Made by a program: the position numbers and the translations under genes
Assembly: GCA_947447665.1 (NCBI GenBank)
Contig: CANFJX010000003.1
Coordinates: forward strand, 1 to 64,000
DNA from: Bacteriovoracaceae bacterium
GTDB lineage: Bacteria; Bdellovibrionota; UBA1018
DNA length: 64,000 nt
Reading direction: 5' to 3'
Shown: positions 37,433 through 46,746 of the stretch, piece after piece
Layout: the number at the start of each line of letters is the position of its first letter
Numbering within the stretch: the first letter of the stretch is position 1
The notes under the pieces: model-generated
Databases searched by the model: none
Told to the model about the DNA's origin: nothing
Seen by the model: the letters and a program-made list of their open reading frames with translations, nothing else

Positions 37433-39373
37433 ATGGGAAAAATTATCGGAATTGATTTAGGAACAACGAACTCATGTGTAGCTGTTTTAGAAGGTGGCGA
37501 ACCTAAGGTTATCCCCAATGCCGAGGGCGCTAACACGACCCCTTCGGTAGCTGCATTCACGACCTCGGGCGAAAAGATCGTCGGTCAAGCAGCAAAGCGA
37601 CAGGCAATCACCAATCCAGAAAAAACGATCTTCGAAGCGAAGCGCCTGATTGGTCGCAAGTTCACCTCCCGCGAAGTACAAGAATTTATCAAAGTTGCTC
37701 CTTTCAAAATTATTGAAGCAAAAAATGGGGACGCTTGGATCAAGATTGACGATCGCGAATACTCTCCTCAGGAAATCTCTGCTTTGGTTCTTCAAAAAAT
37801 GAAGAAAACCGCTGAGGATTACTTGGGCGAGCCCGTGACTGAAGCAGTCGTCACAGTCCCAGCTTATTTCAACGATGCTCAGCGCCAAGCAACGAAAGAC
37901 GCCGGCCGAATTGCCGGTCTCGATGTGAAGCGAATCATTAACGAACCCACCTCTGCTGCTCTCGCTTACGGCTTAGACAAACAGGGGAAAGACCACACTG
38001 TAGCCGTTTTCGATCTCGGGGGTGGTACTTTTGATATCTCTATCCTTGAACTCGGAGATGGCGTTTTCGAAGTCAAAGCGACCAACGGCGACACTTTCTT
38101 GGGAGGCGGTAACTTCGACCAAAGAATCATCGACTGGCTCGCGGACGAATTCAAAAAAGAAAGTGGAATTGACCTCCGCAAAGACAAGATGGCTCTTCAG
38201 CGCCTCAAGGAAGCTGCAGAGAAAGCAAAGCACGAACTCTCCAGCACGACAGAGACTGACATTAATCTGCCGTTCGTGACTGCAGATGCTTCCGGTCCTA
38301 AACATTTAAACATCAAGCTTTCTCGAGCGAAACTCGAAGCCCTAGTCGCTGACCTGATCGAAAAACTGATTGCTCCTTGTGAGACCTGTATCCGTGACTC
38401 TGGACTCGACAAATCAAAAATTGATGAAGTGATCCTGGTCGGCGGCATGACCCGCATGCCTCGAGTGCAGCAGAAGGTGAAAGAAATCTTCGGCAAAGAA
38501 CCCCACAAGGGCGTCAATCCAGACGAAGTTGTTGCAGTCGGCGCTGCGATCCAAGGCGGCGTTTTGAAGGGCGAAGTGAAGGACGTTCTTCTCCTCGATG
38601 TCACCCCCCTATCTCTCGGGATCGAAACCTTGGGCGGCGTATTCACGAAGCTCATCGATAAAAACACCACCATTCCTTCGAAGAAGTCTCAAACCTTCTC
38701 GACAGCAGCGGATAACCAAAATGCCGTTACGATTCACGTTCTCCAAGGGGAACGGGAATTTGCTGAGCACAATAAGTCTCTAGGACGATTTGACCTAGTA
38801 GGCATCCCTCCAGCACCTCGCGGTGTCCCTCAAGTCGAAGTCACCTTCGATATCGACGCCAACGGGATTGTGCACGTAGGCGCCAAAGACCTGGGCACCG
38901 GCAAGGAGCAATCAATTCGGATTACTGCTTCTGGCGGGTTGAGCGAGGAAGAAATCAAGAGAATGCAGAAGGAGGCAGAGACGCACCGTGCCGAGGACGA
39001 GAAACGAAAAGAACTCGTCAACTCCAGAAACACTCTCGACGGCCTTATTTACACGATCGAAAAAACAGTCAAAGAAAGCGGCGATAAAGTCGCTGCTGAA
39101 ATGAAGAAATCAGTCGAAGATGCTTTAGTTGAAGCAAGAAAGCACCTCGACAGCAATGACGCTGAAGTACTTCGTAAGGCAACCGAAGCTCTGACAGCAG
39201 CCTCCAATCAAATGGCTGAACAGATGTACAAGACTGCCGGGGCTCAACCAGGAGGCCCTTCAACTGAAGGAGCTCATGGACACACCGAGGAAGCTGCGGG
39301 TCACAAATCCTCCCATGACGCAAATAAGCGTGGCGGAGAAGACGTGATTGATGCAGATTACAAGGAAGTTTAA
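37433..39373 (+). CDS. dnaK: Hsp70 chaperone DnaK
   Basis: 646 residues. ATPase domain with [35 protein letters not shown] and [11 protein letters not shown]; substrate-binding domain from about 390 with the linker [15 protein letters not shown]. The last 40 residues are Gly/His-rich and end in an acidic [13 protein letters not shown] tail. Typical bacterial length. 25 bases after grpE. Confidence 0.98.
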   Translation: MGKIIGIDLGTTNSCVAVLEGGEPKVIPNAEGANTTPSVAAFTTSGEKIVGQAAKRQAITNPEKTIFEAKRLIGRKFTSREVQEFIKVAPFKIIEAKNGDAWIKIDDREYSPQEISALVLQKMKKTAEDYLGEPVTEAVVTVPAYFNDAQRQATKDAGRIAGLDVKRIINEPTSAALAYGLDKQGKDHTVAVFDLGGGTFDISILELGDGVFEVKATNGDTFLGGGNFDQRIIDWLADEFKKESGIDLRKDKMALQRLKEAAEKAKHELSSTTETDINLPFVTADASGPKHLNIKLSRAKLEALVADLIEKLIAPCETCIRDSGLDKSKIDEVILVGGMTRMPRVQQKVKEIFGKEPHKGVNPDEVVAVGAAIQGGVLKGEVKDVLLLDVTPLSLGIETLGGVFTKLIDKNTTIPSKKSQTFSTAADNQNAVTIHVLQGEREFAEHNKSLGRFDLVGIPPAPRGVPQVEVTFDIDANGIVHVGAKDLGTGKEQSIRITASGGLSEEEIKRMQKEAETHRAEDEKRKELVNSRNTLDGLIYTIEKTVKESGDKVAAEMKKSVEDALVEARKHLDSNDAEVLRKATEALTAASNQMAEQMYKTAGAQPGGPSTEGAHGHTEEAAGHKSSHDANKRGGEDVIDADYKEV

Positions 39374-39398
39374 CCTCTTTTTGCTCTCGTAAGAAACT

Positions 39399-40556
39399 AT
39401 GGCTAATCAGCGCGACTACTATGAAGTTCTTGGTGTTGGACGTACCGCTACCGGTGAAGAATTAAAGAAAGCCTACCGTAAGCTTGCGATCCAGTTTCAT
39501 CCCGATAAAAATCCGGGTGATAAAAAAGCAGAAGAGAACTTCAAGGAACTCTCCCAAGCCTATGAAACCCTCTCGGACCCGCAGAAGCGGCAAATGTACG
39601 ACCAATATGGTCATGCTGCCGCAGGTGCTGGTCCGGGGGGACCTGGGGGCTTTGACTTCCAAGGATTTGGAGGAGGAGCAGGAGCTGGCTCGATCAATGA
39701 TATCTTTGGCGATATCTTCGGGGATCTCTTCGGAGCTCAAGCAGGGGGTCGCGCCCGAGGGGGACGCAGGCGAACGAGCGGCAGACCCGGCGATGACCTC
39801 AGGACTTCGGTCGATATCACCTTTGAAGAGGCTGCTTTCGGTGCAGAAAAAGTCATTATCGTACCCAAAACCGTCCGTTGCGACACTTGCACTGGAACCG
39901 GTGCTAAGCCCGGAACACAGCCAGAGAATTGCGCCCAATGCGGCGGGCGCGGTGAGGTCAACTTTCAGCAAGGTTTCTTTGCCATCACTCGGCCATGCCC
40001 TCGCTGCAATGGAGCCGGCCAGACGATTCCGAACCCGTGCGTTAATTGCGGTGGATCGGGGAGCGTTAAAAAACGAACTCAAATTGCTGTAAAAATTCCA
40101 GCCGGGGTGGATACTGGGCAAAGGCTCAAGTTGACGGGCGAAGGTGAAGCGGGCGAGCGCGGCGGACCTGCTGGAGACCTTTACGTGTCGATCAACATTC
40201 TCCCTCATGATTTTTTCACGCGTGACGAGTTTGATGTAATTTGTGAGGTTCCCGTTACGTTTGGCCATGCCGCATTAGGGGCCGAAATCGAAGTTCCCAC
40301 CCTCGAGGGCAAGGTGAAACTCAAAATTCCTGCGGGCACTCAATCCCATAAGATCCTGAGACTCAAGGGAAAAGGTCTCGCCCGGCTCGGCTCTTATGGT
40401 CGCGGCGACCAGCTCGTGCGCATTATTGTAGAGGTCCCCACGAACCTAACTCAGGATCAACGGGATCTTCTCAAGAAGTTTTCAGAAAGCGGCGCTGACG
40501 CGGCGCATCCCATGCATCACAGTTTTTTTGAAAAAGTAAAAAATCTTTTTGGGTAA
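39399..40556 (+). CDS. dnaJ: Hsp40 co-chaperone DnaJ (type I)
   Basis: 385 residues with all type I parts. J-domain with HPD (FHPDKNPGD), Gly/Phe-rich region (about 75-120), four CxxCxGxG-type zinc repeats ([32 protein letters not shown]), and the C-terminal substrate domain. Stimulates DnaK ATPase. 25 bases after dnaK, so co-transcribed. Confidence 0.98.
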   Translation: MANQRDYYEVLGVGRTATGEELKKAYRKLAIQFHPDKNPGDKKAEENFKELSQAYETLSDPQKRQMYDQYGHAAAGAGPGGPGGFDFQGFGGGAGAGSINDIFGDIFGDLFGAQAGGRARGGRRRTSGRPGDDLRTSVDITFEEAAFGAEKVIIVPKTVRCDTCTGTGAKPGTQPENCAQCGGRGEVNFQQGFFAITRPCPRCNGAGQTIPNPCVNCGGSGSVKKRTQIAVKIPAGVDTGQRLKLTGEGEAGERGGPAGDLYVSINILPHDFFTRDEFDVICEVPVTFGHAALGAEIEVPTLEGKVKLKIPAGTQSHKILRLKGKGLARLGSYGRGDQLVRIIVEVPTNLTQDQRDLLKKFSESGADAAHPMHHSFFEKVKNLFG

Positions 40557-40583
40557 ACCCATACCTCAGCTAAAACTAAGGGT

Positions 40584-42575
40584 ATGAGTTTTTCAAATTC
40601 TTCGAACCAACTGAAACGATTGCTAGGCAGGACCTTAATTACCTTCATCCTCGTGGCAGGGCTAAGCTACCCCCCAGGAGTTCCTGCTCGCGCGGGTGAG
40701 CCCAATGCCAACGAGCAAAGAGAATTTAAAGTCATCGAGTCCGCTTTCGCTAGCTCCGACCTGGAGACCGCTCAAAGCCACGTCACCACTTTTCTAAGAA
40801 CCTACATTCAAAGCTCCCTCACTCCTTCGGTTGAGAATATCCGTGGCCTAATCTTCTTAAAGCAAAAAAGAATACCTCAGGCGATCCAAGCATTTTCTCG
40901 GGCGCTTGAGCTCAGCTCTCACCAGAGCTTTCGACAATACGTCCTCTACAATCTCGCAACAGCGCAGCTGGAGGGGCGGGCTATCGAGGAAGCTGATGAA
41001 ACCCTACGGGAAATTCATCCAGAGCTCCTCGACCAACCCAATCGACTTAAGCTCATCACCCTTCAGGTTTCGATCTATGAGAGAAGAAATCAGTTCTTAG
41101 AGGCGGTTCACTACCTCTCTAACCTCACCCGATCTAGGACCGAACCTGAGAACAAAGAGCAGACCCAACTCCTATCCCATCTTTTTAACCAAGTGATGCA
41201 GAATATTTCCAGTTTTGCTGCACTGGAGAAGCTCCTCGAAGACCCTGAGAATCAAGTCCTAGGTGATGGAATTTTATTCCGCTTGGCAAATCTAGAGGCA
41301 ACCCAAGACCGCCTCGCCTCTGCATCGGCTCACCTCCAAAAACTCATCGACGTCTATCCAGCCAGTACCCATTTAACTCAGGCTCGGGAGATGCAGAATC
41401 AAATTCAGCAGGCCTCCACCCTGGATCGATCTGCAATTGGAGTGCTCTTACCCTTCAAAGGCAAGCTCGCCAAGTTTGGCACAAAAAGCCTCCAAGGAAT
41501 TGAGTTGGCTCTGGGTATTTTTGAATCTGACCGACCCAACTCCGATCTCAGACTCATTCTGGAGGACGCAGGCGAGGAGCCCGAGTCAGCCATCCAAGCA
41601 CTCAATCGATTGGTTCTTAAGCACCACGTCATTGCAGTCATCGGGCCGATGCTCAGTAAAGGGGTAGATCTGGTCGCTCAGAGGGCCCAAGAACTCGGAG
41701 TTCCGCTTCTCTCTCTTTCACGAAGAGCAAACCAGGCAACACAGGATTACGTTTTTCATGCTGGAGTGACGCAACAAATGCAGTCCTACGAAATCGCTCG
41801 CTATGCCATTCAAGATTTAGGGCTCAAAAAAATTGCTATTCTCTATCCGAATGACAAGCTAGGCAGCGAATCTAGTCAGGCCTTCTGGGATGCAACCCAA
41901 ATGCTTGGCGGTGAAATCGTCGGCTTTGAATCCTATTACACGAGCGAAACTGATTTTCGACTCCCAATTGATAAACTATCGGGACTTTTCTACACAGAGG
42001 CTAGACAATCAGAACTGGATCAACTCGCCAAGGACCGATTGACTAACCACATTACTAAGCGGACTCGCAAAACAGAACAATTTTTCGCTCTCAAACCCAT
42101 CGTCGACTACCAGGCCGTTTTCATCCCCGATGAAGCCAAGAAACTAGGACAGATCATGCCTACTTTTTCTTACCGGGACGTCGAGGGTCTTAAATTCCTT
42201 GGTACCTCAGAGTGGAACTCCGCTGACTTTGCCAGTCGTTCGCAAAACTATGGGGAGAACTCGTTTTTTGTCGATGCCTTCTTTCCAGACACTGCCACGG
42301 GCAGCACTAAGGTATTCTTAGAGGATTATCGTGCCACCTTCAGCCAGGAACCTGGCTCTCTTGAGGCAATCGCCTATGATGCCGCCCGCATTCTCCAATC
42401 GGCTCTATCCAGAGGCTCTGGGGGCCTAAGCCGGTTAGAGCTTAAGGACCGACTTCTTAAAATTCAAGACTTCCCCGGGGCTACTGGCAAAATTACCTAT
42501 AAAAATGGGCAACTTTCTAGGAGCCTGAAGGTACTCACAGTCAAAGGTGGGCAAGTAAAAGATACGCGGCTCTAA
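40584..42575 (+). CDS. LpoA-like periplasmic protein (TPR plus Peripla_BP domain)
   Basis: 663 residues. Signal-like N-terminus (FILVAGLSYPPGVPARA), then TPR-like helical repeats (about 45-265), then a type I periplasmic-binding fold from about 285 with IGVLLPFKGKLAKFG and IGPMLSKGVD. Same domain order as LpoA, the outer-membrane activator of penicillin-binding protein 1A, but no lipobox Cys is seen, so it may be soluble. The ATG sits inside a CATACC/GGTATG stem with only a weak AAGGG upstream, which could limit translation. Confidence 0.78.
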   Translation: MSFSNSSNQLKRLLGRTLITFILVAGLSYPPGVPARAGEPNANEQREFKVIESAFASSDLETAQSHVTTFLRTYIQSSLTPSVENIRGLIFLKQKRIPQAIQAFSRALELSSHQSFRQYVLYNLATAQLEGRAIEEADETLREIHPELLDQPNRLKLITLQVSIYERRNQFLEAVHYLSNLTRSRTEPENKEQTQLLSHLFNQVMQNISSFAALEKLLEDPENQVLGDGILFRLANLEATQDRLASASAHLQKLIDVYPASTHLTQAREMQNQIQQASTLDRSAIGVLLPFKGKLAKFGTKSLQGIELALGIFESDRPNSDLRLILEDAGEEPESAIQALNRLVLKHHVIAVIGPMLSKGVDLVAQRAQELGVPLLSLSRRANQATQDYVFHAGVTQQMQSYEIARYAIQDLGLKKIAILYPNDKLGSESSQAFWDATQMLGGEIVGFESYYTSETDFRLPIDKLSGLFYTEARQSELDQLAKDRLTNHITKRTRKTEQFFALKPIVDYQAVFIPDEAKKLGQIMPTFSYRDVEGLKFLGTSEWNSADFASRSQNYGENSFFVDAFFPDTATGSTKVFLEDYRATFSQEPGSLEAIAYDAARILQSALSRGSGGLSRLELKDRLLKIQDFPGATGKITYKNGQLSRSLKVLTVKGGQVKDTRL

Positions 42576-42844
42576 TCCTTACAAAAGGGCGCGCTGGGTT
42601 CTTTGGCACAAAGATGCTTTTTCATGAGATCTAATTCTTGCTCGACTGCTTTGAAGTCTTCATCCCGCTCATTATTTTCTCTATCTTGATCAGCGAAACT
42701 CACCCGACACTGAGCAAGCTCATTACGCAATTGGGCAAGCTCAGTGCGCATCTGATCAACTCCATCAGCTCGAGCTGGGGAGAAATCTAAAATCAACATA
42801 GAAAAAAATAGGACAGACAACACCGAAAAAATTTTAAGCTTCAT
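42572..42844 (-). CDS. Small secreted coiled-coil protein
   Basis: 90 residues from ATG 42844, chosen because GAGGG lies 4-5 bases upstream and it begins with a signal peptide (KLKIFSVLSVLFFSMLILDF, cleavage near ARA). The mature part is a Glu/Asp/Gln-rich heptad stretch (MRTELAQLRNELAQ) with three Cys, two near the end (HLCAKEPSAPFCKD), suggesting a disulfide. Function unknown. Its stop overlaps the stop of the convergent LpoA-like gene by 4 bases. Confidence 0.7.
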   Translation of the reverse strand: MKLKIFSVLSVLFFSMLILDFSPARADGVDQMRTELAQLRNELAQCRVSFADQDRENNERDEDFKAVEQELDLMKKHLCAKEPSAPFCKD

Positions 42845-42945
42845 AACGCCCTCAATTATCTCACCCGCAATAACTCTCGCCAATGTGTCATATTCATCTT
42901 TAATTTAAAGTTGTAACTCCCCGAATTTCGGAGTCTAATTAATTG

Positions 42946-43947
42946 ATGTGTCAGCTTACACCCAGGATCGCCCACAGAATCTCATGGACTATAACACTAG
43001 GTGTAATTCTTGTTATTGGCCTCATAACTGACCCGAAGAACTCATACGCAGCCGGATGGATAGGGGCAACTGTCAGTAATCCTGCTGGGGGAAAAGTTCA
43101 CCAGGACGCAAGCGAAGTGAGCGCAACTCTAGGAACCTACCCAGCAGGTGCGGTCATGAACGTCTATGACCCCCCAAGGAACGGCTTTTACTCGATCTAT
43201 CTAAAAACCCCCTGGAAGGGCGCTCATTACATTTGGATTTCCCAAGCAGACATACAAATCAAAAGCACCGAGCGCACTCCCCAAAGCCTAACCCACCTAA
43301 CCACTTCAAGAACCGTGGAATCTAACCCTCAGATTGAGCCAGCAGACGAAAAACCAAGTAATTGGGCACTGGATGTTAACATTGCTTACTCGAGCATCCT
43401 TTTCCAAGAAACCGACTTAGCCAGCAACTTTAGCATGAAGGCACTCACGGGGTCCCTCGCCCTTGATTGGCGGGCCCTCCCGTCCCCGATCGAACTAGGA
43501 GCTGACGCGTCGTACACGTTCCTCCCTTCATCGCAAAGTATAAAGGGAATCAATGTTAGCTTTCTAGGATCAACGCTGAAGGCCGGCCTCGGCTTTCAAA
43601 TTGGACCGGTCCGGCTCGATCTTCTAGGGGGAGCCTACATAAGCTCCATGAGTGTCACTAACAACAGTTTTGGCTATACCCCCATTTTACTTATCGGAGC
43701 ACTCCCCGGGATTACTTTGAATGTGGGACGGCGCTTTGCGATTCTAGCCAATGCGAGGTATTTCCCATCTCTCGCTGGTCAACTTTCTCCAGCCGAACTC
43801 GTCGGGACAGCAGGCCTAGCACTACGAACCAGAAACAACCAAAAACTCACCGTTCAAGCCACTTACTCCAGATTGACCTATGGGAGCTTGTCCACGGTTG
43901 GTTTTTTCCTGCAAAACCTCTCCTTCGGGCTCGGCTACACCTTCTAG
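42946..43947 (+). CDS. Outer-membrane beta-barrel protein with SH3-like domain
   Basis: 333 residues. Signal peptide to about 34 (TLGVILVIGLITDPKNSYAA). An SH3b-like domain follows (about 37-105, GWIGATVSNPAGGKVHQD ... GAHYIWISQADI), then a Ser/Thr linker and a predicted barrel from about 140 with alternating strands, ending LSFGLGYTF with the terminal Phe of outer-membrane proteins. SH3b domains often bind cell wall. ATG 42946 is preferred over TTG 42943. Not assigned to a named family. Confidence 0.75.
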   Translation: MCQLTPRIAHRISWTITLGVILVIGLITDPKNSYAAGWIGATVSNPAGGKVHQDASEVSATLGTYPAGAVMNVYDPPRNGFYSIYLKTPWKGAHYIWISQADIQIKSTERTPQSLTHLTTSRTVESNPQIEPADEKPSNWALDVNIAYSSILFQETDLASNFSMKALTGSLALDWRALPSPIELGADASYTFLPSSQSIKGINVSFLGSTLKAGLGFQIGPVRLDLLGGAYISSMSVTNNSFGYTPILLIGALPGITLNVGRRFAILANARYFPSLAGQLSPAELVGTAGLALRTRNNQKLTVQATYSRLTYGSLSTVGFFLQNLSFGLGYTF

Positions 43948-43955
43948 ATATAAAA

Positions 43956-44357
43956 TCAGCTAAAAAGAATCTTCTCGGCTTCCTCTGGACTCATTTGCCC
44001 ATCGGCGACGGCTGTCAGAATTGTAATCCTAGCCTCGCGCACGTCTAACTGGGGAGTCACTCCGGTCACTTTTGCCGCACTCGCTACTGATTGAGCCCCC
44101 TGGCCGGAGAGAAGAGCAACAATTTTCTCTCGAAAGCCGGGAGGAAGACTTTTTTCAAACTCTTCCATTTCGACGCGAGTATCAAAACCAGCCATCGCAT
44201 TATGCATCAGAGTTTGCATTCGACTCAATTGCTCTGGGGGGAGTTGCTGAACCAGCTGCGTCAACTCCATGATGAGTTTTGGGTCCATTTTACTGGGATC
44301 GAAGCCTGGAATGCCGAAAGAAGAAAAAGGGTTCATATCGGCACCACTATCTTCCAT
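43956..44357 (-). CDS. Conserved hypothetical protein near fliD
   Basis: 133 residues, soluble. Begins with an acidic, Pro/Met-rich stretch (MEDSGADMNPFSSFG) then helices: LIMELTQLVQQLPPEQLSRM and GFREKIVALLSG. The end, DGQMSPEEAEKILFS, looks like a short helix pair. AAGG.GAG precedes ATG. It faces fliD across a 145-base region. No function inferred. Confidence 0.68.
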   Translation of the reverse strand: MEDSGADMNPFSSFGIPGFDPSKMDPKLIMELTQLVQQLPPEQLSRMQTLMHNAMAGFDTRVEMEEFEKSLPPGFREKIVALLSGQGAQSVASAAKVTGVTPQLDVREARITILTAVADGQMSPEEAEKILFS

Positions 44358-44502
44358 GACTCGCCTTTTTGTCTAGAGCGTTTCATTATTTTTTAGATCA
44401 ATTTCCACTGAAAACGGCCATCGGTAATTTCTGCCGATTTTCAACTCTCAGGTTTCTGTCATAATAGGAAGAATGCTCGAGTGAGCAAGTCAGGAGGACT
44501 TT

Positions 44503-45897
44503 CTGGGTTTAAGGTTCGACCCCGTGGGTGGCGGTCAGTTTAAACAAGCAGTGGCGCAATTAATCGAGATTGAAGGTCAACCGATTAAAGCGATGCAAGG
44601 CCGTAAGGCCAAGGAAGAGATGCGAATGAAGCTCTTCCAGGAGTTCAAGACCAAGTTCTCTGGCCTCGACAAGGCATTGAACGAGATGACCACCTTTCGG
44701 AAATTTCGGGAACTCAAAGTCGATTTAGGAGACGGTACCAATCTAGTCAACGTGACAGTGGACAAAGACAAGGCTGAAACGGGGCAATACCAGCTTGAAG
44801 TGAGCCAGCTGGCCGCGAAAACCTCTTTAATCTCCAATGGATTCGAAGACCCAAATGAGACCATCTTTGGAGCAGGATTCATTCGAGTTGAAACCGAAAA
44901 CGGCGAAAGCACCCAAATACCAGTGAGCGAAAAGGACTCGAGCCTGAGAGGCATTGCCTCGGCACTCAACCGGAATGCAAACTCACCCCTACGGGGCGCT
45001 GTCATTAAAGACGCGGCGCAACCCGATGCTCCCTGGAAACTCGTCCTCTCTGCAGCCAAAGAGGGCGCATCGCAGCAAATCCAGACACCCGACTTTAATT
45101 TCGAAGGTGCTGCTGAAATCAGTATTGCCGATCAACATGATGCGCAAAACGCCACTCTATCGCTCAATGGATTTCCGATCGAGACAGAGACCAATGACAT
45201 CACAGACTTTCTCCCAGGCGTTAACTTCCACTTGAAGCAAGCCAGCCCAGATCACCCCTTCACGATGACGATTACTGAGGACTATCAGAAGGTCTCCGGA
45301 AAAATAAAAGGCCTGGTAGAGCAGGTGAATCAAGTTCTACAGTTCATCGTCAAGCAAAACACAATCGACGAGAAAACCGACACTTCAACCACCTTCGCCG
45401 GCGACACCAGCCTCCAATCCATGGAGTACCAGCTCAGGAACGCAATTCATGATGGATACCCAGGGGGAGAACCTGATGACAAAAACGCTCCCCTCGTGCA
45501 CCTCACCGAATTGGGCGTAGAATTTGAGAAAAACGGACTCCTAACTTTTAAAGAAGAGAAATTCAACAAAACTCTTGAGAGCAACTTTGACTCAATTGCA
45601 CAGGCAATGTCTGGACCAAATGGCCTAGCAACTCGAATGAGAAGCATTGTGGACGGTTACACACGAATTGGAAACGGAACACTATCGGTCAAAGAACAGG
45701 GAATTAGAGAGAGAATTAAGCAGATCGACTCTCAAATCGACGACAAGACGCGACTAGTCGAGCAAAAAAAACAAAGTATTGTCGATCAGTTTTCAAAACT
45801 AGAGTCTTCATTAGGAAATCTTCAGCGGCAACAACAGCAGCTCAGTGCAAGTCTAGGTGGTGGTGGGGGCAGTATTTCTCAATTACTAGGTGGATAA
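44503..45897 (+). CDS. fliD: Flagellar filament cap protein FliD, apparent CTG start
   Basis: Caps the flagellar filament and folds flagellin subunits. 464 residues from 44503. GFKQ-type N-terminal coiled coil (QAVAQLIEIEGQPIKAM), D2/D3 domain in the middle and a C-terminal coiled coil (IRERIKQIDSQIDDKTRLVE) with a Gly-rich end. Start choice: the frame has no ATG, GTG or TTG between an upstream stop and GTG 44524, but AGGAGG at 44492-44497 is 5 bases before CTG 44503. The extra residues (LGLRFDPV) complete the usual FliD opening. GTG 44524 has no Shine-Dalgarno. First of a fliD-fliS cluster. Confidence 0.88.
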   Translation: MGLRFDPVGGGQFKQAVAQLIEIEGQPIKAMQGRKAKEEMRMKLFQEFKTKFSGLDKALNEMTTFRKFRELKVDLGDGTNLVNVTVDKDKAETGQYQLEVSQLAAKTSLISNGFEDPNETIFGAGFIRVETENGESTQIPVSEKDSSLRGIASALNRNANSPLRGAVIKDAAQPDAPWKLVLSAAKEGASQQIQTPDFNFEGAAEISIADQHDAQNATLSLNGFPIETETNDITDFLPGVNFHLKQASPDHPFTMTITEDYQKVSGKIKGLVEQVNQVLQFIVKQNTIDEKTDTSTTFAGDTSLQSMEYQLRNAIHDGYPGGEPDDKNAPLVHLTELGVEFEKNGLLTFKEEKFNKTLESNFDSIAQAMSGPNGLATRMRSIVDGYTRIGNGTLSVKEQGIRERIKQIDSQIDDKTRLVEQKKQSIVDQFSKLESSLGNLQRQQQQLSASLGGGGGSISQLLGG

Positions 45898-45915
45898 ATT
45901 AAAGAGGTATATTAA

Positions 45916-46308
45916 ATGAATCAATCAGGCGCTAATCAGTACAAACAAATGGCAGTGAAGACGGCGAATCGTGGTCAGGTCTTAATCATGCTCTACGAAG
46001 GAGCCATTCAGCATGTTAAACGAGCCATTCTGGCCATTGACAAGAAGGATATCGCAGCCAAGGGTGTCTCAATCGGAAAAGCCCACGACATTATCAACGA
46101 ACTTCTGAACACGCTTGATTTTGAAGTAGGCGGGCAAGTTGCTATTGATTTAGAACGATTGTATAATTTTATTACTGAACAGTTTGTTAAGGCAAATTTT
46201 GAAAACTCAAAAGACCCCTTAGTTCATGTGCAAAAAATCTTGGAGACGCTTTTGAGCGGGTGGAAGGAAGCTGTGGAACAAGTAAACAAGGGAATTGCAA
46301 AAATCTAG
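45916..46308 (+). CDS. fliS: Flagellar export chaperone FliS
   Basis: 130 residues. Binds the C-terminus of flagellin and prevents its early polymerisation. Signature YKQMAVKTANRGQVLIMLYEG at 12-32 and KAHDIINELLNTLDF; C-terminal helical end. AGAGG precedes ATG. Directly after fliD, the usual order. Confidence 0.95.
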   Translation: MNQSGANQYKQMAVKTANRGQVLIMLYEGAIQHVKRAILAIDKKDIAAKGVSIGKAHDIINELLNTLDFEVGGQVAIDLERLYNFITEQFVKANFENSKDPLVHVQKILETLLSGWKEAVEQVNKGIAKI

Positions 46309-46314
46309 AAGCAT

Positions 46315-46746
46315 ATGACTCAACTTATTTCAGTAATTGAAAATAAAAACAAACTCCTCCAGGCCTTCAAGCAATACTCCCTGGAGTTTCTGACAGATGT
46401 CTGTCGCGGCGACCTGAGCGAACTGACTCAATTTGAGGCCAGACGAGCGCAATGCTTGGACGCAATTTTTTCTGGGGAAAAGCTAATTTCCCAAATCATA
46501 AAAAATCTGTCTGAGCAGGAAAAGACATCTAATCTAATCAATCAAATTGAAGTCAAAACTCGAAAAACAGACCAAATCCTAGCGGAAATCATCGATCTTG
46601 ACTCACAGATCATTGGCAAATTACATCAAGAGAAGGATCAACTCAAAGACCTTCTCATTGACTTTAATCGTAGCGAAAAGCTGGTTCGAAAGTTTAAGAG
46701 TAGCTGGATGCCCCTCTCTGGGGAAAAACTGGATGGGTCGCTATGA
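46315..46746 (+). CDS. FliT/FlgN-like flagellar chaperone candidate
   Basis: 143 residues, almost all helix, with a Lys/Glu/Ile-rich coiled-coil middle (QIEVKTRKTDQILAEIIDLD). No confident sequence signature. Position after fliS and this size and character match FliT or FlgN chaperones in other flagellar clusters. No clear Shine-Dalgarno before ATG 46315. Overlaps the next gene by 4 bases (ATGA). Confidence 0.6.
   Translation: MTQLISVIENKNKLLQAFKQYSLEFLTDVCRGDLSELTQFEARRAQCLDAIFSGEKLISQIIKNLSEQEKTSNLINQIEVKTRKTDQILAEIIDLDSQIIGKLHQEKDQLKDLLIDFNRSEKLVRKFKSSWMPLSGEKLDGSL

Noticed and set aside
38197..38673. 158-residue minus-strand frame
   Set aside because: Antisense to dnaK, Ser-rich shadow with no motif.
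39462..40268. 268-residue minus-strand open frame
   Set aside because: Antisense to dnaJ, composition follows from dnaJ codon use, no recognisable motif.
42915..42933. ACTCC...GGAGT palindrome between divergent genes
   Set aside because: Short with mismatched centre and no second copy; could be chance.
44433..44440. GCCGATTT, a possible sigma-28 -10 upstream of fliD
   Set aside because: No -35 resembling TAAAGTTT at 11-12 bases; also part of an imperfect GAAAA/TTTTC inverted repeat, so chance is likely.
44577..45059. 160-residue minus-strand frame
   Set aside because: Antisense to fliD; Ser/Leu-rich with no motif or ribosome site.
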